Of a DNA stretch of 53,003 bases, positions 7,691 to 16,098 are shown in pieces. A model generated the notes under the pieces. It was not told the origin of the DNA. It saw only the letters and a program-made list of their open reading frames with translations, and did no database searches. The position numbers and the translations under genes are program-made. The stretch is from an uncultured Helicobacter sp. (GTDB lineage: Bacteria; Campylobacterota; Campylobacteria; Campylobacterales; Helicobacteraceae): NCBI GenBank assembly GCA_944325775.1, contig CALVBL010000012.1, positions 1-53,003 of the forward strand, in the 5' to 3' direction. Every line of letters starts with the position of its first letter. Position 1 is the stretch's first letter.

Positions 7691-9490
7691 ATGATAAAGA
7701 TTACAGAAAATTCCTTACGCGATGGACATCAGTCACTGCTAGCTACGAGAATGCGCACAGAGGATATGATAGAGGCTGCCAAGCTATTTGAAAAAGTGGG
7801 ATTCTACAGTGTAGAAGTGTGGGGTGGCGCGACCTATGATGCGTGCTTGCGTTATGCCAAAGAGGACCCCTTCGAGCGATTGGCGACTTTTAAGGATATT
7901 TTTAAGACCACGTCCTTGCAGATGTTGTTACGCGGACAGAATCTCATCGGCTATCGGCATTATGCTGATGATGTGGTGCGTGAGTTTATTAGGCTTAGTG
8001 CGCAAGCTGGTATGGATATTTTTAGAATCTTTGACGCCTTTAATGACGCGCGCAATCTCAAAACAAGTATAGAATCTGTCAAAAACAATGGTAAGCACGC
8101 TCAAGGTGCTATCTGCTATACGACTTCGCCTGTGCATACGACACAGGGCTTCGTGGCGTATGCTAAGGAATTGGTCAAAATGGGCTGTGATTCTATCGCG
8201 ATCAAGGATATGGCGGGACTTATCACACCTTTTAAAGCCTATGAGCTTGTTAAAGCCCTCAAAGAGGAACTTGGCGTGAGCCTTAGTTTTCATACGCATT
8301 CTACTGCAGGTTTTGCGTTTGGCGCGCACTTAAAGGCGATAGAGGCTGGTGCTGATGTGCTAGATCTCGCCAATGCCGCGCTTGCAGAGGGCACGAGCCA
8401 CCCTTGCACGCAATCTATGGTTGCCACACTCAAAGACACGCCCTATGATACCGGTTTGGATCTCACACCCATGGAGGAGGCAAGCGAAATCTTGCGTCGC
8501 AACCGCCGAAAATACGCGAAGTTTGAATCTGTGTATAACCAAATCGATACACGCGTGCTGCTTTCACAAATCCCTGGCGGTATGATCTCAAATATGGCAA
8601 ACCAGCTTAAAGAACAAAACGCGCTTGATAGAATGGACGAAGTGATGAGGGAGATTCCAAGGGTGCGTGAGGACTTTGGGTTTGTCCCGCTTGTGACACC
8701 TTCTAGCCAGATCGTGGGGACGCAGGCAGTGCTCAATGTGCTTATGGGTGAGCGTTATAAGACGATCACGACCGAAACGCGCAATATCGTAAAGGGACTC
8801 TATGGCAAGACCCCAGCACCTATCTCAAAGGCACTCATTGCTAAGGTTTTAGGGGATACAAAGCCCGTCGATGTGCGTCCTGCAGATTTACTAGCTCCTG
8901 AGCTAGAGCAGGCACGCACAGAATCTAAAGAGTTTGCTAAGAGCCCTACCGATGTGATTTCGTATGCGATTTTTGGTAATATTGCTAAGATTTTCTTGCA
9001 AGAGCGCAACCAAAACAATCTCCAGCCCGAAGTGCTAGAAAATTTCGAAGACAAGGGCGTAGATAAACTTCCCAAAGAATTTGCAATCACGGTTAATGGC
9101 GAGCAGTATGTCATCAAGATCGAGGGAAGTGGTGAGAAAAATGAGGGTGTGCGTCCGTTTTTTATGCGTATCGATGGGGAGCTTAGGGAAGTGTATGTGG
9201 AAAATCTCAATGATGCAAGTGCTAAAGATTCACAAGAGCACAAGGCTACGCGCATGGGATTGCCACAAGCTACAGGTGTGGGACACGCACAAAGCCCTAT
9301 GCCCGGCACGCTCACTAAGATCAAAGTCAAGCAAGGCGATAGCGTGAAGGTCGGCGATACGCTAGCTATCGTGGAGGCGATGAAAATGGAAAACGAAGTG
9401 CTTGCCGCCGTAGATGGTGTGGTCAAAGAGATCTATGCCACCGAGGGTATGCAGGTGGGCACAGGTGTGGCGATTATGTTTATAGGCTAG
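7691..9490 (+). CDS. pycB: Biotin-dependent carboxyltransferase subunit (pyruvate carboxylase subunit B / oxaloacetate decarboxylase alpha)
   Basis: A 599-residue protein that moves CO2 between biotin and pyruvate/oxaloacetate. The N-terminal half is a DRE-TIM/HMGL-like barrel (ITENSLRDGHQSLLATRMR at 3-21). A conserved carboxylase middle domain follows, and then a C-terminal biotinyl domain with VEAMKMEN, biotin lysine K565. The ATG at 7691 follows AAAGGTGGG at a good distance; a longer frame from 7631 lacks a ribosome site. Neither the biotin carboxylase partner (pycA) nor the membrane oadB/oadG genes are in view. Anaplerotic PycB, as in Campylobacter, is the likelier reading, but OadA cannot be excluded. 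Confidence 0.88.
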   Translation: MIKITENSLRDGHQSLLATRMRTEDMIEAAKLFEKVGFYSVEVWGGATYDACLRYAKEDPFERLATFKDIFKTTSLQMLLRGQNLIGYRHYADDVVREFIRLSAQAGMDIFRIFDAFNDARNLKTSIESVKNNGKHAQGAICYTTSPVHTTQGFVAYAKELVKMGCDSIAIKDMAGLITPFKAYELVKALKEELGVSLSFHTHSTAGFAFGAHLKAIEAGADVLDLANAALAEGTSHPCTQSMVATLKDTPYDTGLDLTPMEEASEILRRNRRKYAKFESVYNQIDTRVLLSQIPGGMISNMANQLKEQNALDRMDEVMREIPRVREDFGFVPLVTPSSQIVGTQAVLNVLMGERYKTITTETRNIVKGLYGKTPAPISKALIAKVLGDTKPVDVRPADLLAPELEQARTESKEFAKSPTDVISYAIFGNIAKIFLQERNQNNLQPEVLENFEDKGVDKLPKEFAITVNGEQYVIKIEGSGEKNEGVRPFFMRIDGELREVYVENLNDASAKDSQEHKATRMGLPQATGVGHAQSPMPGTLTKIKVKQGDSVKVGDTLAIVEAMKMENEVLAAVDGVVKEIYATEGMQVGTGVAIMFIG

Positions 9491-9503
9491 ATAGTTTTTT
9501 GCG

Positions 9504-9779
9504 ATGGTCTTTCGCGGGTATTGTATTTTTCAGAGTACGAGCGAAGCGTTTGAAGTCGGGAGGATTCTAGGTAGCCCAAGTTTTAGGGAGTTTGGGCTAG
9601 TTTTTGAGTATTGCCCCGCGCCGCGTGAGTATTCCACAGATTGCACATTGGCACTGTATTTTGAAAGCATAGATGAGAGCTACATGCACGAAGAGATAGA
9701 ATCTCTAAGCACGCGCTTAGATTCGGGATTGAGAGCGAAGGGTTGTGTGTGCAAGGTTGTATGTCTAAGCGAGAAATAG
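9504..9779 (+). CDS. DUF3343 protein, putative Se/S carrier-like
   Basis: A 91-residue protein that starts 13 bases after pycB on the same strand. Its N-terminus GYCIFQSTSEAFEVGRIL and the motif PAPREYSTDCTLALYF (38-53) match the DUF3343 pattern of a beta strand ending in FxST and a later PR-x-S-x-x-C-x-x-AL. That family has been annotated as a putative selenium/sulfur carrier, and the conserved Cys is C47. The window also encodes YedF and SelD 26 kb away, which makes a selenium role plausible. Residues 22-36 are expanded compared with what I remember of the family. The assignment rests on motif memory only. Confidence 0.6.
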   Translation: MVFRGYCIFQSTSEAFEVGRILGSPSFREFGLVFEYCPAPREYSTDCTLALYFESIDESYMHEEIESLSTRLDSGLRAKGCVCKVVCLSEK

Positions 9780-9783
9780 AGCT

Positions 9784-9916
9784 TAGAAACTCATCTCTTG
9801 CGTAATTTTTACATGAGCACTTCAGCTCGGCTCGGTCGTTACCGACTAGGCAACTCTTTTACCTCACCTTGTATAACATACAAATCTCACGCAAGATACT
9901 AGAATTTTGGGCAAGC
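9784..9916 (+). repeat. 133-bp dispersed repeat, copy A
   Basis: This stretch matches the reverse complement of 19211-19343 over 133 bases without gaps. By hand alignment there are about 13 differences, all of them transitions. It contains internal inverted repeats: CTTGCGT near the start against ACGCAAG near the end, plus a TTGTAT/ATACAA stem. There is no open frame of note. It could be a mobile miniature element, a REP-type repeat or a structured RNA. It lies just after the DUF3343 gene. Confidence 0.8.
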
Positions 9917-9922
9917 CTGATG

Positions 9923-9949
9923 TAGAATCTAAAGTGACTTTAGATTCTA
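9923..9949 (+). terminator. 12-bp perfect hairpin between convergent genes
   Basis: Two 12-base arms (9923-9934 and 9938-9949) are exact complements separated by TGA. The arms contain the octamers AGAATCTA and TAGATTCT in inverted order. It lies between the plus-strand DUF3343 gene and the minus-strand clpA, where a bidirectional terminator is expected. Only A follows on the plus strand rather than a U run, so termination is inferred from structure and position. Confidence 0.45.
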
Positions 9950-9967
9950 AAAGTTATTGTATGAATG

Positions 9968-10030
9968 TGAAGTGGAGCGAATGGCGATTTATTCGCCACG
10001 AGTAATGGGCAAGAGCATATAGCTCTTGTT
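9968..10030 (+). repeat. Double-hairpin element, copy 1
   Basis: Two successive stems: TGGCGA/TCGCCA (9982-9998), then CAAGAGC/GCTCTTG (10010-10028) with a 5-base loop. The order and flanking bases (AAGTGGAGCGA, then CCACGA) resemble elements at 37832-37888 and, inverted, at 19578-19640. It is placed just beyond the clpA stop codon and may serve as its 3' end structure. Confidence 0.55.
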
Positions 10031-10044
10031 AAAATAAATAAAAT

Positions 10045-12264
10045 CTAGACGTGGCGATCTAGTACTTGCAAATGCAGGGCTTGGTTTTTGAACGTGATTT
10101 TTACCTTACCACCCTTTTTGAGTTTGCCAAAGAGGATTTCATCACTTAGCGGGAGTTTGATCTGCGTATCGATGAGACGCCGTATTTCACGCGCACCAAG
10201 CGCGTTATCGACACTCTGATTTGCCAAATACTCTAGCGTTTTAGAATCTGGCAGGAGTGTGATGTTTTTGTCCTGTAGCTGGAGATTTAGATCATCGAGG
10301 TATTTTTGCGCGATGAGGCGGTATTCACGCGCACCAAGCGCGCTAAAATGCACTACGCCATCAAGGCGTGATCGGAACTCTGGCGAAAAGAGATGTTTGA
10401 TAGCACCCTCACTTCTACCCTTATTGTCAGCATTAAATCCTAGCGTGTTGCCTTCCTTGCTTCCGGCATTGCTCGTCATAATCACGATGACATTTTTAAA
10501 ATCCGCGCGATTACCCGCATTATCCGTCAAACTTGCAGAATCTAGCACCTGCAGCAAGACATTATAAATATCACTATGTGCCTTTTCAATCTCATCAAGC
10601 AAGAGTACGCAATAGGGGGTTTTGCGTATAGAATCCACAAGCAGCCCCCCTTGCTCAAATCCCACATAGCCTGCTGGTGCGCCGATAAGGCGTGATATGG
10701 AGTGGGATTCCATATATTCACTCATATCAAACTTCACAAACGCGATACCAAGTGCCTTGGCAAGCTCGATACTAAGCTCGGTTTTACCCACGCCGCTAGG
10801 ACCTGCAAACACAAAACTCCCAATGGGCTTATTGAGTTCGCCAAGCCCAGCTTTGTTTTTCTTGATCACGCGCACGACTTCCTCGATAGCTTTATCTTGC
10901 GAAAAGATACGCTTTTTGAGCGTCTTTTCCAAGTCTTTGAGTGCTTTGCTCTCATCACGATTGACTTGGGTTTTGGGGATATGCACGCTTTTTGAGATGA
11001 TGAGCTCGATGTCTTTTGGCTTGATCGTAGGCACACCCTCTTTGGTATTGATACGAAAATATGCCCCGCTCTCATCAAGTAAATCAATCGCCTTATCGGG
11101 CAAAAATCTATCGGTGATATAGCGATGTGAGAGATCCACGCAGGCTTTGAGTGCGGATTGTGTATATTTGACATTATGAAATTTCTCATATATGGGCTGC
11201 AAGCCCTCTAAGATCTTGTAGCAGTCCTCTGTGCTAGGCTCTTTGACCTCCACCTTACAAAACCGCCGCAAGAGTGCCTTGTCTTTGTCAAAAGTCTGCT
11301 TGAATTCATTAAAAGTGCTCGCTCCAATGCAGCGCAGAGAGCCATTAGCAAGTGCGGGTTTTAGGAGGTTTGAGGCATCAAGACTAGAGCTATTTGCCGC
11401 TCCAGCACCTACAATCGTGTGAATCTCATCAATAAATACAATACTATTTGGAATCTTCTCAAGCTCGCTCAATACGCCCTTAAGGCGCTTCTCAAAATCT
11501 CCGCGGTATTTGCTGCCAGACACCATAGAAGCCAGATCAAGCATAAAGATCTGCGCGTTATGCAAAGCCTGTGGCACGCGCTTTTGGCTAATCTCTAGTG
11601 CTAGCCCCTCGGCTATCGCGCTTTTACCCACGCCCGATTCCCCAATAAGCACGGGGTTGTTTTTCTTGCGTCTGCAGAGAATCTCACTGATGCGCAAAAT
11701 CTCTTCATTGCGCCCGATAATAGGGTCTATTTTGCCCTCATTTGCGGCTTGTGTGAGGTTTTTGGCAAACTGCGCGAGATAGCTTTCTTGTCTTTGATCA
11801 CTATTATTGTCGCTGCCATTGTGAGCGCGCTCATTGTGCCTTTCTTGCTCTTGTGTGAGGTAGCTTAGTACGCTGTAGCGATCGATACCTTGAGAGTTTA
11901 GAATCTTAGCACTATAGCAGTGCTGCTCTTCAAGCACCGCCGCGATAAAATCCCCGATTTCAGGCTGTTTTTTTCTGCCTTGGGCTTGCAAATGTCCCAT
12001 CATAAGCCCGAAGATTCTCTCCAAAGAGGGTGTGTGCATAGGCACATCATCAAGACTCGAAGAGCTTGGGACATAGCGTTTGAGGTAGGCGTAAGTGATA
12101 CTTGCCATTTCGCTGATATTGCCCCCAAATTTACCCAAAAACTCACTGCCCTCTTTGCTATACAAAAGTGCCAAAAATATGTGTTCGGTTGTCAAAATAT
12201 TGTGTTGCATATCTCTAGCGATTTCTGTTGCTTCACTGATGATAAGTGGTAGATTATGTGTCAT
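10045..12264 (-). CDS. clpA: ATP-dependent Clp protease ATP-binding subunit ClpA
   Basis: A 739-residue AAA+ unfoldase that feeds substrates to ClpP. The Clp N-terminal repeat domain occupies the first 140 residues or so. The first ATPase module carries GESGVGKS with VFIDEIHT as Walker B, and the second carries GPSGVGKT with LLLDEIEKAHSD, followed by the ClpB-type C-terminal domain ending NALGAREIRRLID. There is no long coiled-coil middle domain, which separates it from ClpB. It begins 9 bases after clpS, so the adaptor and unfoldase form one operon. Confidence 0.95.
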   Translation of the reverse strand: MTHNLPLIISEATEIARDMQHNILTTEHIFLALLYSKEGSEFLGKFGGNISEMASITYAYLKRYVPSSSSLDDVPMHTPSLERIFGLMMGHLQAQGRKKQPEIGDFIAAVLEEQHCYSAKILNSQGIDRYSVLSYLTQEQERHNERAHNGSDNNSDQRQESYLAQFAKNLTQAANEGKIDPIIGRNEEILRISEILCRRKKNNPVLIGESGVGKSAIAEGLALEISQKRVPQALHNAQIFMLDLASMVSGSKYRGDFEKRLKGVLSELEKIPNSIVFIDEIHTIVGAGAANSSSLDASNLLKPALANGSLRCIGASTFNEFKQTFDKDKALLRRFCKVEVKEPSTEDCYKILEGLQPIYEKFHNVKYTQSALKACVDLSHRYITDRFLPDKAIDLLDESGAYFRINTKEGVPTIKPKDIELIISKSVHIPKTQVNRDESKALKDLEKTLKKRIFSQDKAIEEVVRVIKKNKAGLGELNKPIGSFVFAGPSGVGKTELSIELAKALGIAFVKFDMSEYMESHSISRLIGAPAGYVGFEQGGLLVDSIRKTPYCVLLLDEIEKAHSDIYNVLLQVLDSASLTDNAGNRADFKNVIVIMTSNAGSKEGNTLGFNADNKGRSEGAIKHLFSPEFRSRLDGVVHFSALGAREYRLIAQKYLDDLNLQLQDKNITLLPDSKTLEYLANQSVDNALGAREIRRLIDTQIKLPLSDEILFGKLKKGGKVKITFKNQALHLQVLDRHV

Positions 12265-12273
12265 TGCCTGCCT

Positions 12274-12570
12274 TTAGAGTTGTTTTGTCTGCACGCGGAG
12301 TGGATAGCCATTTTGCTTAGCGAGATCGAGGGTGATTTTTGCTTTGAGCTCGGCTATATCGTAGGGATACACGCCACACACCCCAGAACCCTCCTTGTGA
12401 ATCTTGAGCATGATTTCCACAGCCTCATCGCTGTTTTTTTCAAAGATACGGATAAGCACATCGATGACAAAATCCATCGTTGTCCAGTCGTCGTTAAATA
12501 AAATTACCTGATAGAGCGTGGGTTCTTCAAGTGCGATGTCTGTGGCGCTCTCATGGCTGATTTGTGGCAT
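12274..12570 (-). CDS. clpS: ATP-dependent Clp protease adaptor ClpS
   Basis: A 98-residue adaptor that delivers N-degron substrates to ClpA. It has the family core YQVILFNDDWTTMDFVIDVL (residues 21-40), including the NDD segment that lines the N-end residue pocket, then an EAVEIMLKIHKEGSGVCGVY helix-turn. The gene lies directly upstream of clpA with a 9-base gap. Length is typical. A start at 12570 fits, with the bases AGGAG just upstream on the minus strand. Confidence 0.95.
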   Translation of the reverse strand: MPQISHESATDIALEEPTLYQVILFNDDWTTMDFVIDVLIRIFEKNSDEAVEIMLKIHKEGSGVCGVYPYDIAELKAKITLDLAKQNGYPLRVQTKQL

Positions 12571-12672
12571 TTAGGCTCTCCTAGATTTTTGGCTAGCATT
12601 GTACCAAACTTTGTCTATTTAACAATAAATTTTATAGTTCTTGCACAGGAATATAGACCTAAAGGAGAGTGT

Positions 12673-13347
12673 ATGAAAAAGGTGATAGTGCCTGTTGCAA
12701 GGGGTTTTGAAGAAATTGAGCTTGTGAGTGTGGTAGATGTGCTGCGCCGCTGCCGCATAGATGTGGAGATTCTCTCATTAGAATCTAGCTTGAGTGTTAT
12801 AGGAGCGCATGGTATCACACTGCAAGCTGATGGGGTGTTTGAGGATCGTGCAAGGAGTTGTGCAGGAAGCTATGCAGGAAGTCATTCGGGGGATTTGGAG
12901 GGGAGCTTGGGAGAGTATGCCTGTATCACACTTGCAGGTGGATATGAAAATATGCAACGTATGTGCGCGCATAAGGGCTTAGGCGAGGCTTTGAGAGCAT
13001 TTCGCCACGCACACAAACTCATCGCTGCTATATGCGCTTCGCCCATTGTGTTGGCATATTTTGGGATCTTGCAGGGGGGATTTACCTGCTATCCTTCTTG
13101 TCAAGAGGAAGCACTACAAGAGGCAAAAAAACACAGGAGCGAGGGTTTGGGCTATGTAGATGAGCGCGTGTGTTTTGAGGATTTAATCCTCACTTCACAG
13201 GGACCGGCTACGGCTATGGAATTCGCGCTAAGACTTGCGGATATTTTGCATACAGAGGATTTTAAGACTTACCAAATCAATGCAGGGTTTCGCAATCCAA
13301 TCGTCCAAAACATCGCCGATGGACTGCTTTGGCGCTCAATAAAGTGA
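12673..13347 (+). CDS. DJ-1/PfpI family protein
   Basis: A 224-residue member of the DJ-1 group of small cysteine proteins (chaperone, deglycase or stress-response activities have been reported). The nucleophile is C121 in AAICASP, and the conserved acidic partner is E16 in GFEEIE. The ATG at 12673 follows AAAGGAG. An upstream extension of the frame to 12553 has no ribosome site and overlaps clpS on the other strand. Residues 57-82 form an insertion rich in Gly, Ser, Ala and Asp between beta strands. It is transcribed divergently from clpS-clpA. Confidence 0.85.
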   Translation: MKKVIVPVARGFEEIELVSVVDVLRRCRIDVEILSLESSLSVIGAHGITLQADGVFEDRARSCAGSYAGSHSGDLEGSLGEYACITLAGGYENMQRMCAHKGLGEALRAFRHAHKLIAAICASPIVLAYFGILQGGFTCYPSCQEEALQEAKKHRSEGLGYVDERVCFEDLILTSQGPATAMEFALRLADILHTEDFKTYQINAGFRNPIVQNIADGLLWRSIK

Positions 13348-13363
13348 GTGTGTGAGCTTAGAC

Positions 13364-14137
13364 TCATGGTGTGCCATAGCGCTTTAATCGGTAGTGTGGC
13401 AATGCTAATTCGTGTTTGCTCATCACGCTCCCACCACGTACCAGCCCTTCATTATGCACACAATCATAGACGACAAATCCACAAGCAAGGGCATTTTTGC
13501 GTATAGCTGCGCTTTGGGAATAAGTCGTGAGTATGCCATTTGGCGCGAGGATTCTATAAAGCTGCGCAAAATACTCCTCACTCCAAAGTTCGGGGTTTTT
13601 CTTAGGGCTAAAGGCATCTTGATACACGACATCAATACTCTCTGTAGGGAGCTGCCGCACATACTCGCGTGCATCGATGAGGCGCACCTCTATATGTGTA
13701 TGCGCGTCCTCATATATGCCCCTATCACGCAACGCACACACAATCTCGCGCAGAGGTAGATGGGAAAATTCCTCTGGGTAGGGAAAATCGATGAGGTTTG
13801 TCAGTAGGGAGCCATCTAGCTCGGGAGAGTAGATGTGTAGATTCATAGGCAGAATGTGAATCTGGCGATAATATAGGCTTGCTAAGGTATTGTACCCAAG
13901 TCCAAAACAAATGTCTAAAATCCGCATATTCTCTAGATTCTCACACGCGCTAAAAGCCGGTATGATGTGTTTATATAGGCTCTCTTGCAGCGCGCCATCC
14001 TTTAGGCTATGGTAGCACTCATCAAATACCGCATTATACGCGCTAAAGCTCCCATCAGCACTGGTTTTGAGCTCTAAGCTTGGAGTATGCTCACCAAGTG
14101 TGTCGTCATCACTGCTACGTAGATGTGGTGGATTCAT
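13364..14137 (-). CDS. MnmC-type SAM methyltransferase (MnmD-like)
   Basis: A 257-residue methyltransferase resembling the N-terminal half of MnmC, which methylates aminomethyl-thiouridine at tRNA wobble position 34. It has the SAM loop RILDICFGLGYN and the characteristic VYQDAFSPKKNPELWSEEYF. No FAD-dependent oxidase domain is attached, so it is the stand-alone type. The start overlaps the end of the sensor kinase by 23 bases, making it the last gene of the regulator-kinase operon, an unusual partner for a two-component system. Confidence 0.85.
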   Translation of the reverse strand: MNPPHLRSSDDDTLGEHTPSLELKTSADGSFSAYNAVFDECYHSLKDGALQESLYKHIIPAFSACENLENMRILDICFGLGYNTLASLYYRQIHILPMNLHIYSPELDGSLLTNLIDFPYPEEFSHLPLREIVCALRDRGIYEDAHTHIEVRLIDAREYVRQLPTESIDVVYQDAFSPKKNPELWSEEYFAQLYRILAPNGILTTYSQSAAIRKNALACGFVVYDCVHNEGLVRGGSVMSKHELALPHYRLKRYGTP

Positions 14138-15371
14138 ATGTGTCTCCTGCTATCTCTTTGTGCTTTTGTGAAGTATCCCAGCTTAGCACAAACGCACTGC
14201 CTGTATGCTTCCTATCATCTTGCACACTCTCTATGCGTATGTCTATGTCATATTCTTTGCATATCTCGCGCACGAGGCTAAGCCCTATGCCAAATCCTCC
14301 CACACTCTTATCAAGCCGTGCAAAGCGCTCAAACACCACCACCTGATGTTTAGAATCTATCCCATACCCGCTGTCTTTAATCACAAAGCACCCCGAATTT
14401 AGAGTGATGTGAATCTCCCCGCCGTGCTTGTTGTATTTGATCGCATTGCTGATGAGATTATCAAAAAGCGTGATGATTTTTTCTCTATTTGCACGCAAAT
14501 GCGCGGGTGAGATCGCGCTATGCAGTGTGAGGGATTTTTGTGCTATGAAGGGTGCGAAAAACTCCAATCGTTCCTGCAAGAGTGAATCTAGCGCCAAATC
14601 CTCCTCGCCTCTAGACAGACTATGGGGGAAATTATACGCTACAAGGGTGCGGTAGATATGTCCTAGCTGGAGTGATGCGAGCTTGATACGCGTGATTTTT
14701 TTGCTATCCTCTGGGCTAAAGTGATGGGTTTGGAGCATTTCCACACTCATTAATATAATACTAATAGGCGTGTTGATCTCGTGTGTAGTGTCTTTGATGA
14801 AATTGTCAAGCCACTGGATATGATCATTGATTGGCTTTAGAAACAACCGCACCAAAAAATACGCTACAATTCCCATAGCCACAAGGATAAGCACAAAATA
14901 CACACCAAGCTTGATATTGTTTGTGATAATGAGCGAATCCACATTCTCATCTTGGATAAAGATTCTGTATGGGAAACGCATGGGCTTGTAGTGGCGGTGA
15001 GCAAAGGCTTCTGGGTCTAGCACCACCTTATCGCCTATTTTATAGAATCCCTCCAAAAACTCTTCGTGCGTAGGATTAACCAAGAGATTAGAAAACACCA
15101 CCTCACCTTTTTTATCAAAGATCCCAAAGGTAATATCTGCTTTGGATTCTCTAATCTCTGTGATAGCGTGCTGTAAATCATGAGGGTATTTTTTGAGAAT
15201 TTCCGCAATCCCCAGCGACACCTCACGCAGAGAAATCACTTGCTCGTAATAAATATTGCGCGTTTCTTTTTTGTAAAAAAAATAAAATAACCCACATAGT
15301 AGCACAAGACTCGTGCCTAAATACAGAGATAGAATCTTGACAATCGTGCGCTTTGTGGAGCTAGCAAACAT
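14115..15371 (-). CDS. Two-component sensor histidine kinase
   Basis: A 418-residue membrane kinase with two transmembrane helices (about 11-32 and 154-177) enclosing a periplasmic sensing domain of about 120 residues. The H-box is THEINTPISIIL with H197. The ATP-binding lid shows NLISNAIKYN, DSGYGID and GGFGIGLSL. It overlaps the response regulator gene by 11 bases. The signal is unknown. The arrangement with a small periplasmic protein upstream suggests envelope or metal stress sensing, as for CprS/CrdS/ArsS-type kinases, but I cannot choose between them. Confidence 0.88.
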   Translation of the reverse strand: MFASSTKRTIVKILSLYLGTSLVLLCGLFYFFYKKETRNIYYEQVISLREVSLGIAEILKKYPHDLQHAITEIRESKADITFGIFDKKGEVVFSNLLVNPTHEEFLEGFYKIGDKVVLDPEAFAHRHYKPMRFPYRIFIQDENVDSLIITNNIKLGVYFVLILVAMGIVAYFLVRLFLKPINDHIQWLDNFIKDTTHEINTPISIILMSVEMLQTHHFSPEDSKKITRIKLASLQLGHIYRTLVAYNFPHSLSRGEEDLALDSLLQERLEFFAPFIAQKSLTLHSAISPAHLRANREKIITLFDNLISNAIKYNKHGGEIHITLNSGCFVIKDSGYGIDSKHQVVVFERFARLDKSVGGFGIGLSLVREICKEYDIDIRIESVQDDRKHTGSAFVLSWDTSQKHKEIAGDTYESTTST

Positions 15372-16086
15372 AGCAATAACCCTTGTTGTGCTGATTTAGA
15401 ATCTTATGCTTACCGATGAGTTTGCGTAAGTTTTTAATATACGCGCGTAGCGAGAGTTCGCTGGGCTCTTGTCCCATATCCCAAAGCGTCTCAAAAATAC
15501 GTTCTTGTGGGATATAGGTATTTGGGTGCTGCAGGAGGAGATTGAGCAGAGCGGTTTCTTTGTTGGTCAGTGGGAGGATCGCGCCGTCCTTGTAGAGTGT
15601 TTTGGTAATAATGTCAAAACTCACGCCATTACCAAAATCCTCCATTTGCGCATTGCGGTGGGCAAAGGGGCGCTTGAGCAATGTATGAATCCGTAGCCTT
15701 AGCTCCACGAGCTCAAATGGCTTACGCAAAAAATCATCACAACCCACATCATAGCCCATCTGTAGATCTTGCACGCTACTAAGGGAGGTGATGAATATAC
15801 AGGGCGTGCTTTTGTCCGCTTGGCGCAAAGCTTTTAGCACTTCAAAGCCGGGGAGATTCTCAAATGTCTCTAGCTCATCACCCGATGGCACTTTGACATC
15901 AAGGAGCCAAATGTCAAAACTCCTTTCATACGCCAGTGCTAGCGCGCTTGAGGCATCTTGACACAGCGCTACACTAAACCCCTCACTCTCTAAAAACTCG
16001 CACAGAATTTCAGCCAGCACGCTGTCATCTTCTAAGAGCAAGATCTTAGCACCCATTGGTTTAGTTTTATCGCTCTGTGCTGGCAT
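15361..16086 (-). CDS. OmpR-family response regulator
   Basis: A 241-residue regulator. The receiver domain (about 12-130) has acidic residues D20-D21, the phospho-acceptor D63 in LLDVKVP and a conserved Lys in FLRKPFE. The C-terminal winged-helix DNA-binding domain includes LTNKETALLNLLL and ELSLRAYIKNLRKLIG. It is co-transcribed with the kinase that follows. The target genes are not known; the DUF1104-type gene immediately upstream is the obvious first candidate. Confidence 0.9.
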   Translation of the reverse strand: MPAQSDKTKPMGAKILLLEDDSVLAEILCEFLESEGFSVALCQDASSALALAYERSFDIWLLDVKVPSGDELETFENLPGFEVLKALRQADKSTPCIFITSLSSVQDLQMGYDVGCDDFLRKPFELVELRLRIHTLLKRPFAHRNAQMEDFGNGVSFDIITKTLYKDGAILPLTNKETALLNLLLQHPNTYIPQERIFETLWDMGQEPSELSLRAYIKNLRKLIGKHKILNQHNKGYCYVC

Positions 16087-16098
16087 TACCGTGCTCGC

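Noticed and set aside
8800..9426. A 208-residue open frame on the minus strand opposite pycB
   Set aside because: It is antisense to the well-conserved biotin carboxyltransferase gene, has Ser/Thr-rich low-information sequence and no ribosome site.
10697..11122. Open frames on the plus strand inside clpA
   Set aside because: They mirror the conserved ATPase coding sequence on the other strand and resemble no protein.
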